A stretch of DNA of 64,000 bases from the NCBI RefSeq assembly GCF_003626645.1, contig NZ_RBAM01000010.1, positions 1 through 64,000 on the forward strand, given 5' to 3'. Each line of letters begins with the position of its first letter. The stretch's first letter is position 1. This DNA comes from Streptomyces klenkii. Its GTDB lineage: Bacteria; Actinomycetota; Actinomycetes; Streptomycetales; Streptomycetaceae. The notes beneath the pieces were generated by a model that saw only the letters and a program-made list of their open reading frames with translations, was not told the DNA's origin and ran no database searches. This document shows positions 56,837 through 64,000 of this stretch, in pieces. The translations under genes and the position numbers were made by a program.

Positions 56837-57603
56837 CAACCGAGCCCGGCGGTCACGTGGTGCTCGCCCCGCACGCGGACGACGCCGTCTGGTCCGTGGG
56901 CGGCCGCCTGGCGCGCTGGGCCGCCGAGGGCCTCCGGACGACCGTCGTCACCGTCTTCGCAGGCCCCGCCTCCGGACCGGCCGAAGCGTCCGGCACGTGG
57001 CGGGAGGCCGCCGATCCCCGGGTGCGGCGGGCCGAGGACGCGGCCGCATGCACCGAGCTCGGCGCCGTCCTCGTACCGCTCGGCTTCGCCGACGCCGCGC
57101 TGCGTTCCGGACCCGACGGCTTCCTCTACCCCGCCCCGCGCCGACTCCTCGGCCCCCGGCACCCCGCGGATGCGCGGCTGCTGGAGGAGGTCCGGGCCGC
57201 GCTGGACCCGCTGTGCGCCGGGCGGGTGACGGTGCACGCGCCGCTGGCGGCGGGCGGGCACGTCGACCACCGGCTGGTCCGGGGCGCGGTGGAGGCCCTG
57301 GCGCCGGGGCGCACCGTCTGGTACGAGGACTTCCCCTACCGGCTGCGCGGGCGCGACCACGCGGGCCTGCGGCCGCGCACCGAGCCGCTGCCGGCCGGGG
57401 CGGTGGAGCGCTGGCTGTCCGCCGCCGGCCGATACACCAGCCAGGCCCGGGCCCACTTCGGCTCGGTCCCCGCACTGCGCGAGGCGCTGCTCGCCCGGGC
57501 CCGCGGGCACGGCGACGGCGACGGGCAGCGGCTCGCCGACCGCCACTGGCTGCCCGTGGCCGGAGGGCCGCCGGAGGGAGGCCGTGACCCGCGCCGCGCG
57601 TAG
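56833..57603 (+). CDS. mitC: PIG-L/LmbE-family N-deacetylase (MitC)
   Basis: 256 residues, ATG at 56833 overlapping the mitB stop (ATGA). The zinc site appears as VLAPHADDAVWSVGG (His and Asp) with a third ligand in GGHVDHRLVRGAV. PIG-L enzymes remove acetyl from GlcNAc conjugates. Here the substrate should be GlcNAc-AHBA on MmcB, giving the free amine that later forms the aziridine. The frame is complete. Its position after mitB matches the reaction order. Confidence 0.9.
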   Translation: MTTEPGGHVVLAPHADDAVWSVGGRLARWAAEGLRTTVVTVFAGPASGPAEASGTWREAADPRVRRAEDAAACTELGAVLVPLGFADAALRSGPDGFLYPAPRRLLGPRHPADARLLEEVRAALDPLCAGRVTVHAPLAAGGHVDHRLVRGAVEALAPGRTVWYEDFPYRLRGRDHAGLRPRTEPLPAGAVERWLSAAGRYTSQARAHFGSVPALREALLARARGHGDGDGQRLADRHWLPVAGGPPEGGRDPRRA

Positions 57604-57629
57604 CCCCCACGACCGAAGAAAGGGCACTC

Positions 57630-58775
57630 ATGTCCCCTCGTACTCCTCCGTCGGCGGCTGCCGCAGGAACCCGGCAGCAACTGCCGCTGATCGGCAACGA
57701 CCTCGTGGTCAACGAGGACTCCTGCAACCTCAGTTGCACCTACTGCCTCACGGGGCAGAGCAATCTCAAGGAGGGCCACTCCCTCCAGCTGATCTTCGAG
57801 CCGCCGCGGCGCGACAGCTACGAGCCCGGCAGCCCGCTGGGGCAGCGCCTGGACGCCGTCGCCGGCCGGCTGCGGGACCACTTCGGGCTGCCCCTGCTCA
57901 AGGTGACGGGCGGTGAGATCTTCCTGGTCCGGGGCATCATGGACTTCCTGGAGCAGGAGGCCCGCAAGCATGAGGTGCTGGTGATCCAGACCAACGGCGT
58001 GCTGGTGCGCCAGGAGCACCTGGACCGCTTCCGCTCCTGGGGCAACGTCGTCCTCCAGGTCTCCCTGGACAGCCACCTCCACCACGGCAACAGCCACCGG
58101 GTGCCCACCGAGAGCCTGCACCGCAAGGTCGTCGACGCCATCTCCCGCATCCTCGGCTCGGGGCTGCCCGTGGAGATCTACTCGGTGCTCAACGACCGCA
58201 GCGTCACCGAGGCCTGCGCGTTCGCCGAGTGGCTGACGGGCTTCTCCCGGCCCCCGGTGTACTTCCCCTTCCCCGTGCGCGGCCCGGACTCGGAGCGCTT
58301 CGCGGTCCGCCCCGAGCAGCACGGCCTCGTCCAGGAGCTGGCCGACCGCTACGACGAGTTCGCCTCCGTCCTCCCGCCGCGCCCCTACTTCGACCGGCTG
58401 CTGAGCTTCTACCGCGAGGGGCGCCGCACCTTCCGGTGCCACCTGCCGCGGCTGGTCGTCTCCACCTTCAGCGACGGGGTCGTCACGCCGTGCCCCAACA
58501 TCTGGTTCTCCGACATGGGCAACGCCCTGGAGGAGAGCTGGGAGGAGACGCTGGAGAAGGCCGGCACCAGCGGGCTCTACCGGGCCCTGCTCGCCCCCCG
58601 GCCGCGGCTGTCGGCCTGCCACGGCTGCTTCACTCCCTGGGACACGCTCTCGATGTACTTCGAGGACGAGATCACCCTCGACGAGCTGTGCACCGCGCCC
58701 ACCTACTCCCCGCCCCGCATCCGCAAGATGATCGCCGACGCCAAGGCCGACTACCTCCGCACCGGGGGGAAGTGA
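57630..58775 (+). CDS. mitD: Radical SAM protein with C-terminal cysteine cluster (MitD)
   Basis: 381 residues, ATG at 57630 behind GAAAGGG. The radical SAM motif is SCNLSCTYCLTG (Cys-x3-Cys-x2-Cys), followed by KVTGGEIFLV and VLQVSLDSHLH. C-terminal cysteines (FRCHLPRL, VTPCPNIW, SACHGCFTP) suggest an auxiliary Fe-S cluster of SPASM/twitch type. It probably makes a carbon-centred radical on the aminosugar-AHBA conjugate, perhaps to join sugar C1 to the aromatic ring; that role is inferred. Confidence 0.85.
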   Translation: MSPRTPPSAAAAGTRQQLPLIGNDLVVNEDSCNLSCTYCLTGQSNLKEGHSLQLIFEPPRRDSYEPGSPLGQRLDAVAGRLRDHFGLPLLKVTGGEIFLVRGIMDFLEQEARKHEVLVIQTNGVLVRQEHLDRFRSWGNVVLQVSLDSHLHHGNSHRVPTESLHRKVVDAISRILGSGLPVEIYSVLNDRSVTEACAFAEWLTGFSRPPVYFPFPVRGPDSERFAVRPEQHGLVQELADRYDEFASVLPPRPYFDRLLSFYREGRRTFRCHLPRLVVSTFSDGVVTPCPNIWFSDMGNALEESWEETLEKAGTSGLYRALLAPRPRLSACHGCFTPWDTLSMYFEDEITLDELCTAPTYSPPRIRKMIADAKADYLRTGGK

Positions 58776-58776
58776 C

Positions 58777-61065
58777 ATGGGCGACGGCGAGCCGGAGACC
58801 CTCCTGGACGCGGTGCGCGGGCTGCCGCCGGGGCGGGTCCTGCTGCCGGGCACGGACGCGGGCACGCTGCTCGACCGGGTGCGCAAGGCCGCGGACGAGA
58901 TCGGGGCCGGGGCGGCCGAGGGCGAGGCGGTGGCCCTGTGCGCCGAGAACAGCCCGGCGTGGGTGGTCGCCTTCCTGGCCCTGCTGGCCGCCGGGGCCAG
59001 GCCGCTGCTCCTGGAGCCGGGCACGCCCGAGGCCGAGGCCCGGCGGCTGCTGCGGGCGGCCGGCGGAGGCAGGTCGCTGACCGTCCCCGACGGCGACGGC
59101 GACCGGCCCCCGGTGCTGTCCGGCCCGCCCGGGGAAGCCTGCGGGCCCGGCCCCGCCGTCCTGCTGCCCACCTCGGGCTCGACCGGCGAGAGCAGGATCG
59201 TCGCGCGCGACGAGGCGAGCCTCCTCGCGGAGGGCCGCCGCTACCGCGACGGCGTGGGGCTCACCGGGCGGGACACCCTGCTGCTGCCGGTCCCCCTCTC
59301 CCACGCGTACGCGCTGGGCTGGCTCTTCGGGGGGCTGCTGACCGGTGCCTCACTGCGGCCCGTCCCTCCAACGGCCCTGGGCCGGATCGCGGCGGAACTG
59401 GCCGGCGGAGCCACGGTGGTGGCGCTCGTGCCCAGCATCGCCCGGCTGCTCGCGGCCAGGAAGCTGCGCGCGGGCGGCTCCCGGCCCGGGCCGGACGACG
59501 GGAGCCCGGCCCCCGCGCTGCGGATGGCCATGGTGGGCGCCGGGCCGGTGGACGAGCGGCTGGACCGCGCCTTCGAGGAGGCGTTCGGCACCGCTCTCGC
59601 CCGGAACTACGGATCCACCGAGACGGGTGCGGTGTTCGCCGGGCAGGCCCGTATCGAGCCCTTCTGTGTCGGCGCTGCCCTGCCCGGGATCGTGTACCGG
59701 CTGGCGGACGAGGACGGCGAGGCGGTCCCCGGCGGCACGCCCGGGCTGCTGCAAGTCCGCGTGGACGGCGCCTGGCACGCCATGGGCGACCTCGCCGTGG
59801 CCGTGCCGGACGGCCTGCGCGTCATCGGCCGCAAGGACCGGGCGATCCGCCGGGGCGGCCGCTGGGTGTCGCCCCTGGAGATCGAAGAGGTGCTGCGGGG
59901 GCATCCGGACGTGCGCGACGTACGGGTCACCGCGCGGCGCGGACGCCACCCGGGCGAGGACGGCATCGTCGCGGAGGTGTCGGCCGTGCGGCCGGGGCTC
60001 ACGCCGGAGCCGCTGCGCGAGCACGCCCGCCGCGAACTGGCGGCGTACAAGGTCCCCGACGAGTTCGTGATCCGTACGGCCCTGCCCACCAGCGCCGCGG
60101 GCAAGGTCCGGGCCGCCCCCCGCTACCGGCTCACCCGGCGGGCGGCGGAGGCGGCACGTGCCTACAAGACCTCCGAGGTCCTCTTCGCCCTGCACGGCCT
60201 GGGCGCGCTGGACCGGCTGGCGGAGGGCGCCGGGGCGGCGGACCTGGCCCGGGAGCTGGGGTGCGACGCCGACGCGCTGGAGTGGGTACTGCGGGCGGCC
60301 ACCGGGCTGGGCGTGCTGACCACCGCGGCGCCCGGGGACACGGAACCGCGCGTGCGGGCCGCCGAACTGGCCGCGTTCGTCCGCCTGGAGGAGCACCTCT
60401 CGCGCGGGCCCGTCAGCCGTGAGGAGATCGCCGCCGCCGTCCGCACCGGAGTGGCGCGGCGGCCCTTCGAACAGACCCCACCCGCCGGCCTGGACCGGCT
60501 CGTCACCGTCTACCAGGGCGCCATGAACGGCCCGAGCGCCCGGGCCCGGGCCGCGCTCGGCCTGCGGCTGCTGAAGCCGGCGGCGGGGGCCCGGATGGTC
60601 GAGGTGACCGCCGGGCCGGGCCGCTACCTGGAGCGCCTGCTGGCCGCCGACCCCACGGCCGGCGGCCACTTGCTGACCGTCGGCCGGCTCTCCGGGCCGC
60701 CGGCGCCCGCCGTCGCCGCGGCCGTCGCGGAGGGCCGGGTGACCACCGGCCCCGAACCGCCCCGCGGCGCGGCCGACCTCTGCGTCGTCGCCAACGCCGT
60801 CCACGGCCCCGGCCCGGGCAGCGAGCTCGCCGAGCTGCTGGGCGGCCTGCGCCCCGGCGGCCGGCTGCTGGTCGACGACGTCTTCCTGCCCCCGTCCGGG
60901 GCGGGCAGCGAACTGGCCCTGGACTGGCTCACGCACGGCGGCACCGCGTGGCCCACGGCCGGCGACCTGATCGCCGGCCTGTCCCGGGAAGGGGCCCGCG
61001 TCAGCAGGCACCTGCCGCTGGAGGAGTCCCTGTGTCATCTGATCATCGCCAAGGAGGCCAGCTGA
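58777..61065 (+). CDS. mitE: AHBA-activating acyl-AMP ligase with a C-terminal methyltransferase-like region (MitE)
   Basis: 762 residues, ATG at 58777. Residues 1-455 form an adenylate-forming ligase: LLPTSGSTGES (130-138), NYGSTET (277-283), MGDLA and catalytic Lys443 in SAAGKVRA. MitE is reported to load AHBA on MmcB. Residues about 460-560 resemble the dimerisation winged helix of O-methyltransferases (SEVLFALHGLGALDRLAEG), and 600-760 a Rossmann methyltransferase with a weak SAM motif (MVEVTAGPGRYLERLL) and GGRLLVDDVFLPP. This tail could be inactive and structural. The length is well above usual ligases (about 500). Confidence 0.9.
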   Translation: MGDGEPETLLDAVRGLPPGRVLLPGTDAGTLLDRVRKAADEIGAGAAEGEAVALCAENSPAWVVAFLALLAAGARPLLLEPGTPEAEARRLLRAAGGGRSLTVPDGDGDRPPVLSGPPGEACGPGPAVLLPTSGSTGESRIVARDEASLLAEGRRYRDGVGLTGRDTLLLPVPLSHAYALGWLFGGLLTGASLRPVPPTALGRIAAELAGGATVVALVPSIARLLAARKLRAGGSRPGPDDGSPAPALRMAMVGAGPVDERLDRAFEEAFGTALARNYGSTETGAVFAGQARIEPFCVGAALPGIVYRLADEDGEAVPGGTPGLLQVRVDGAWHAMGDLAVAVPDGLRVIGRKDRAIRRGGRWVSPLEIEEVLRGHPDVRDVRVTARRGRHPGEDGIVAEVSAVRPGLTPEPLREHARRELAAYKVPDEFVIRTALPTSAAGKVRAAPRYRLTRRAAEAARAYKTSEVLFALHGLGALDRLAEGAGAADLARELGCDADALEWVLRAATGLGVLTTAAPGDTEPRVRAAELAAFVRLEEHLSRGPVSREEIAAAVRTGVARRPFEQTPPAGLDRLVTVYQGAMNGPSARARAALGLRLLKPAAGARMVEVTAGPGRYLERLLAADPTAGGHLLTVGRLSGPPAPAVAAAVAEGRVTTGPEPPRGAADLCVVANAVHGPGPGSELAELLGGLRPGGRLLVDDVFLPPSGAGSELALDWLTHGGTAWPTAGDLIAGLSREGARVSRHLPLEESLCHLIIAKEAS

Positions 61066-61838
61066 TGAGCAGCGTCACCGAACGGGCCGTGGAGCGGCTC
61101 GGACTGAGCGGCCGGGTGGTCGTGGTCTCGGGCGCGTCGGGGCAGATCGGCGGCGCCTGCGCGCTGGAGCTGTCCGCGCTCGGGGCCACCGTCGTCGCCG
61201 GCTACCACACCGGCGCCGAGGCCGCGCGCAAACTACAGGAGCAGGCCGAGGGCGAGGGCGGCACGCTCGTACCCGTCGCGTCGGACCTGAGCCGGCCCGA
61301 GGGGGCCGACGCCCTGGTGGCCGCCGCCGTCAAACGCTTCGGCCGGGTGGACGGCTGCGTGGCCGCCGCGGGCCTGCGCACCCGCCGGCTCGCCCTGGCC
61401 ACCGACGAGCGCAGCCTGCAACGGCTGCTGCAAGTGAACCTGGCCGGCGCAATCAACCTCGCCAAGGCGTGCCTGAAGCCGATGATGCGCGCCCGCTACG
61501 GGCGGATCGTGCTCTTCGGCTCCAGAGCGGGCACCAGCGGCCTGCCGGGCCACGGCGCCTACGCCGCGACCAAAGGCGCCCTCCAGCCGTGGGCGGCGTC
61601 CGTGGCGGGCGAGGTCGGCGGGCACGGCATCACCGTCAACGTCGTGGCGCCCGGGGCGATCCGGGCCGAGGTGATGGATTTCTCGGAGGCCGAGCGCGAC
61701 CTGGTGCTCAAGTTCATCGGAGCCGGCCGGCTCGGCGAGCCCGAGGAGGTCGCGGCGGCCGTGTCGTTCCTGCTGTCGCCCTCGGCCTCGTACGTCAACG
61801 GCACCACCCTCGTCGTCGACGGCGGTGCGCGCTTCTGA
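61065..61838 (+). CDS. mitF: Short-chain dehydrogenase/reductase (MitF)
   Basis: 257 residues, ATG at 61065 overlapping the mitE stop (TGATG). Classical SDR: VVVVSGASGQIGGACALEL for NAD(P), VAAAGLRT where NNAG is normal, Ser in LFGSRAGTSG, and YAATKGAL with the Tyr-x3-Lys active site. The ending SASYVNGTTLVVDGGARF is standard. It should oxidise or reduce a sugar-derived hydroxyl or ketone of the conjugate. All genes mitE to mitH overlap. Confidence 0.9.
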   Translation: MSSVTERAVERLGLSGRVVVVSGASGQIGGACALELSALGATVVAGYHTGAEAARKLQEQAEGEGGTLVPVASDLSRPEGADALVAAAVKRFGRVDGCVAAAGLRTRRLALATDERSLQRLLQVNLAGAINLAKACLKPMMRARYGRIVLFGSRAGTSGLPGHGAYAATKGALQPWAASVAGEVGGHGITVNVVAPGAIRAEVMDFSEAERDLVLKFIGAGRLGEPEEVAAAVSFLLSPSASYVNGTTLVVDGGARF

Positions 61839-63001
61839 TGACTTTCACCGACAAGGCACCCGGCGGGTCCGCGCGGCCCGCGGACCGCGAACCGCTCCGG
61901 CTGGCGGTGGTGGGCGCGGGGTGGGTCGCGCGGCAGGTGTGGCTTCCCCTGCTGGAGGCGCACCCGGCGTTCCGGGTCGCCGCCGTCGTGGACGACGACC
62001 CCGTGGCGGCCAGGAAGGCCGTGCGGGAGGGCGGGCACACCCGCATCCTGCGGCGGCCGGAGGAGCTGAGCCCCGACAGCGTGGACGCGGCCGTCATCGC
62101 CCTGCCCAACCACCTGCACCTTCCCGTGGCCAGGGCGCTCGTCGAACGCGACGTGCCGGTCTTCGTCGAGAAGCCGGTGTTCCGCACCCTCTTCGAGGCC
62201 CAGGCGCTCGCCCTCGACCACCTGGCCCGGGGCAGCATCGGCGACCTGACGCTGTATTCGTGGAGCGCCGCCCGGCACCGCACCGACGTGTGCCGGCTGG
62301 CGGAGCTCCTGCCCTCCCTGGGCACCATCCGCAACCTGGACCTGAGCTGGATCCGGGCCACCGGCATCCCGCAGCGCACCGGCTGGTTCGTCGACCGGCG
62401 GCTGTCGGGCGGCGGGGCCCTGCTCGACCTGGGCTGGCACCTGCTGGACGTGGGCCTGCACCTGCTGGGCTGGCCGCGCGTGGTGCGGGCGGCCGGCACC
62501 ATGTCGGCCGACTGGATGGAGCGCGGCGACGCCACGGCCGACTGGCGGCCGGGCCTCCAGGACGGCCCGGAGGCCCGGCCCGCGGAGCCCGTCGAGGACA
62601 CGGCCCGCGGCTTCCTGGTCACCGACACGGGGGTAGGCATCTCGCTGGAGACCCGCTGGGCCTCCCACCAGGCCCTCGACGTCACCACCATCACGGTGGA
62701 GGGCACCGAGGGCGTGGCCACGCTGCGCGGCACGTTCGGCTTCAGCCCGCACCGCCTGCCGCGGTCCTCCCTCACCGTGCTGCGCCTGGGCCGCGAGGAG
62801 AGCGTGGCACTGCCGGACGAGCCCGTGGGCATCGAGTACGAGCGGCAGGTCGACGAGCTCGCCCGCCGGCTCGGCGGCCCCGGCGGCGGGCGGCCGGCCT
62901 CGGGCCTCGGCGAGGGCTCGATGGCCGAAGTGACCATCCTCGCTTCCTGCATCGACCACATCTACTCGGCCGCCGGCCGGACCCTGCGGGAGGTTTCATG
63001 A
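61838..63001 (+). CDS. mitG: Gfo/Idh/MocA oxidoreductase, RifL-like (MitG)
   Basis: 387 residues, ATG at 61838 overlapping the mitF stop (TGATG). NAD site LAVVGAGWVARQVWLPLL, substrate motif FVEKPVFRTLFEAQ with EKP, and the C-terminal domain GGALLDLGWHLLDVGLHLLG. It resembles RifL of AHBA clusters, which with AHBA synthase-type proteins is proposed to work in oxidation of UDP-glucose toward UDP-kanosamine. It therefore belongs to AHBA supply and not to late tailoring, if the homology holds. Confidence 0.85.
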   Translation: MTFTDKAPGGSARPADREPLRLAVVGAGWVARQVWLPLLEAHPAFRVAAVVDDDPVAARKAVREGGHTRILRRPEELSPDSVDAAVIALPNHLHLPVARALVERDVPVFVEKPVFRTLFEAQALALDHLARGSIGDLTLYSWSAARHRTDVCRLAELLPSLGTIRNLDLSWIRATGIPQRTGWFVDRRLSGGGALLDLGWHLLDVGLHLLGWPRVVRAAGTMSADWMERGDATADWRPGLQDGPEARPAEPVEDTARGFLVTDTGVGISLETRWASHQALDVTTITVEGTEGVATLRGTFGFSPHRLPRSSLTVLRLGREESVALPDEPVGIEYERQVDELARRLGGPGGGRPASGLGEGSMAEVTILASCIDHIYSAAGRTLREVS

Positions 63002-64000
63002 AGTTCGCCTACTTCACCCACGTGTGGGGCCGGCCCGGCATCACGCCCGGGCAGCGCTACGCCGAACTCTGGCGCGAGATCCGCGACGCCGACCGGCTCG
63101 GCCTCGACTACGCGTTCTCCGTCGAGCACCACTGCACGCCGCAGGAGAGCTGGATGCCCTCGCCCGCGGTGTTCTGCACGGGCGCGGCCCTGCACACCGA
63201 GCGCATCCGGATCGGGCCGATGGGCTGGGTCCCGCCGCTGCGCCACCCGATGCACCTGGTCGAGGAGGTCGCGACCCTCGACCACGTCCTGGGCGGCCGG
63301 CTGGAGGTGGGGCTGGCCTCGGGCGTCAGCCCCCAGCCCTTCCTGCCCTTCGGCGCCGACTTCGACAACCGCCACACGCTCACCCGGGAGGCCGTCGAGC
63401 TGCTGCGCACCGCGCTCGGCAGTGAGGGCGCCGTCGACTTCGAGGGGCCCGTGCACCGGGTCCGGGACGTCACCCTCTCCTTCCCCGCGCTCCAGCGCCC
63501 CCACCCGCCGCTGTGGGTGCCCACCACCAACCGCAACACCCTGCGCTACCTCAGCGAGGTGGGTGCCCACACGGGCTCGACGATGATCGTGCCGCGCGCC
63601 TCCATGGGCGTCGTCTACCGCCACTACCTCGACTGGTGGCGCGAGCACGGCCACGCCACCGACCCCGACATCGGCTACTGGACCCTCGTCCACGTGGCGC
63701 CCACCGACGCCGAGGCCGAGACGCGGGCGGCCGCGCACATGACCGAGACCTTCACCAAAACCCTCCAGTACGGCTCCGTGCGGCGCTCCGGCGAGCAGCA
63801 CGCCCCGGCCAGCAGGCTGAGCACGCCCGACATCCTCGCCGGGTCCGGCGACTTCGGCTTCCTCCTCGACCACAACCTCGTCTTCGTCGGCTCGCCGCAG
63901 ACGGTGACGGAGAGGATCCGGGCCGCGGCCGCGGAGGGCCACTTCAACACCGTGCTGGGCGAGTTCACCTTCGGGGGGCTGGAGGAGCGGCACCGGGCCG
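62998..64000 (+). CDS. mitH: LLM-class flavin/F420-dependent oxidoreductase (MitH), cut at right edge
   Basis: At least 334 residues, ATG at 62998 overlapping the mitG stop; the frame is open at the window end. The luciferase-like fold is clear: MKFAYFTHVWGRP, YAFSVEHHCTPQESW, RIRIGPMGWVPPLRHPMHLVEE and LGGRLEVGLASG. It corresponds in order to mitH, described as an F420-dependent methylenetetrahydromethanopterin-reductase-like protein. It could reduce or oxidise a carbon next to nitrogen. The remaining mit genes should follow. Confidence 0.85.
   Translation, partial: MKFAYFTHVWGRPGITPGQRYAELWREIRDADRLGLDYAFSVEHHCTPQESWMPSPAVFCTGAALHTERIRIGPMGWVPPLRHPMHLVEEVATLDHVLGGRLEVGLASGVSPQPFLPFGADFDNRHTLTREAVELLRTALGSEGAVDFEGPVHRVRDVTLSFPALQRPHPPLWVPTTNRNTLRYLSEVGAHTGSTMIVPRASMGVVYRHYLDWWREHGHATDPDIGYWTLVHVAPTDAEAETRAAAHMTETFTKTLQYGSVRRSGEQHAPASRLSTPDILAGSGDFGFLLDHNLVFVGSPQTVTERIRAAAAEGHFNTVLGEFTFGGLEERHRA

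Noticed and set aside
54673..64000. Ansamycin cluster
   Set aside because: AHBA synthase and a RifL-like protein occur, but no polyketide synthase module is in the window, and the GT2/PIG-L/radical SAM/ligase block is specific to mitomycin.

Overview
The window is very GC-rich actinobacterial chromosome. Codon use, GTG/TTG starts, chains of ATGA/GTGA stop-start overlaps and the gene families present (FHA with DUF1707, ABC-F, LLM/F420 enzymes, Ppm1-type methyltransferase) point to Streptomyces. No rRNA, tRNA, CRISPR array or replication origin was seen.

Positions 1 to about 22,250 are ordinary and accessory genes. They include an IS5-type transposase fragment at the left edge, a decayed gene, and a secreted protein. 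A divergent pair follows: a macrodomain protein, and a fusion of a uracil-DNA-glycosylase-like domain to an arginine-type ADP-ribosyltransferase. Next come an ABC-F ATPase behind a long leader, an SMP-30-like protein, a hemerythrin, an amidase and a Pro/Ala-rich stalk protein. After these are a complete ferredoxin / ferredoxin reductase / P450 set, a ribbon-helix-helix / VOC / methyltransferase operon, and a secreted NucA/NucB nuclease followed by a possible ComJ-like inhibitor.

Positions 22,259 to the right edge hold most of a mitomycin-type biosynthetic gene cluster. The evidence is a very close AHBA synthase (mitA), the collinear block mitA-B-C-D-E-F-G-H, the mitomycin resistance protein Mrd, the family-naming MmcQ, the carbamoyltransferase MmcS, the O-methyltransferase MmcR, the monooxygenase MmcT, the McrA-like oxidase MmcM, the carrier MmcB and the radical SAM protein MmcD. 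In the expected pathway, MitS, MitT, MmcF, MitA and MitG contribute to the AHBA starter. MitE loads AHBA on the carrier MmcB, MitB adds GlcNAc, and MitC deacetylates it. The radical SAM, F420/LLM, P450, SDR and dioxygenase proteins probably build and oxidise the ring system. MmcS, MmcR and MmcT decorate it, and Mct, Mrd and MmcM give self-protection. The cluster continues past the right edge: mitH is cut, and the N-methyltransferase and aminoDAHP synthase genes are not in view.

Three features stand out. A complete sulfate-activation set (cysC-cysD-cysN) is translationally coupled to mmcT. Four divergent alkaline-phosphatase-superfamily proteins are spread through the cluster. One carrier protein is fused to an MtrA/DUF4346-like module. 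Together they suggest that activated sulfate or phosphate esters are used in building the molecule, possibly in aziridine closure. That is an inference, not something the sequence proves. Gene letters follow the Streptomyces lavendulae mit/mmc nomenclature as recalled, assigned by family and gene order; no database search was run.
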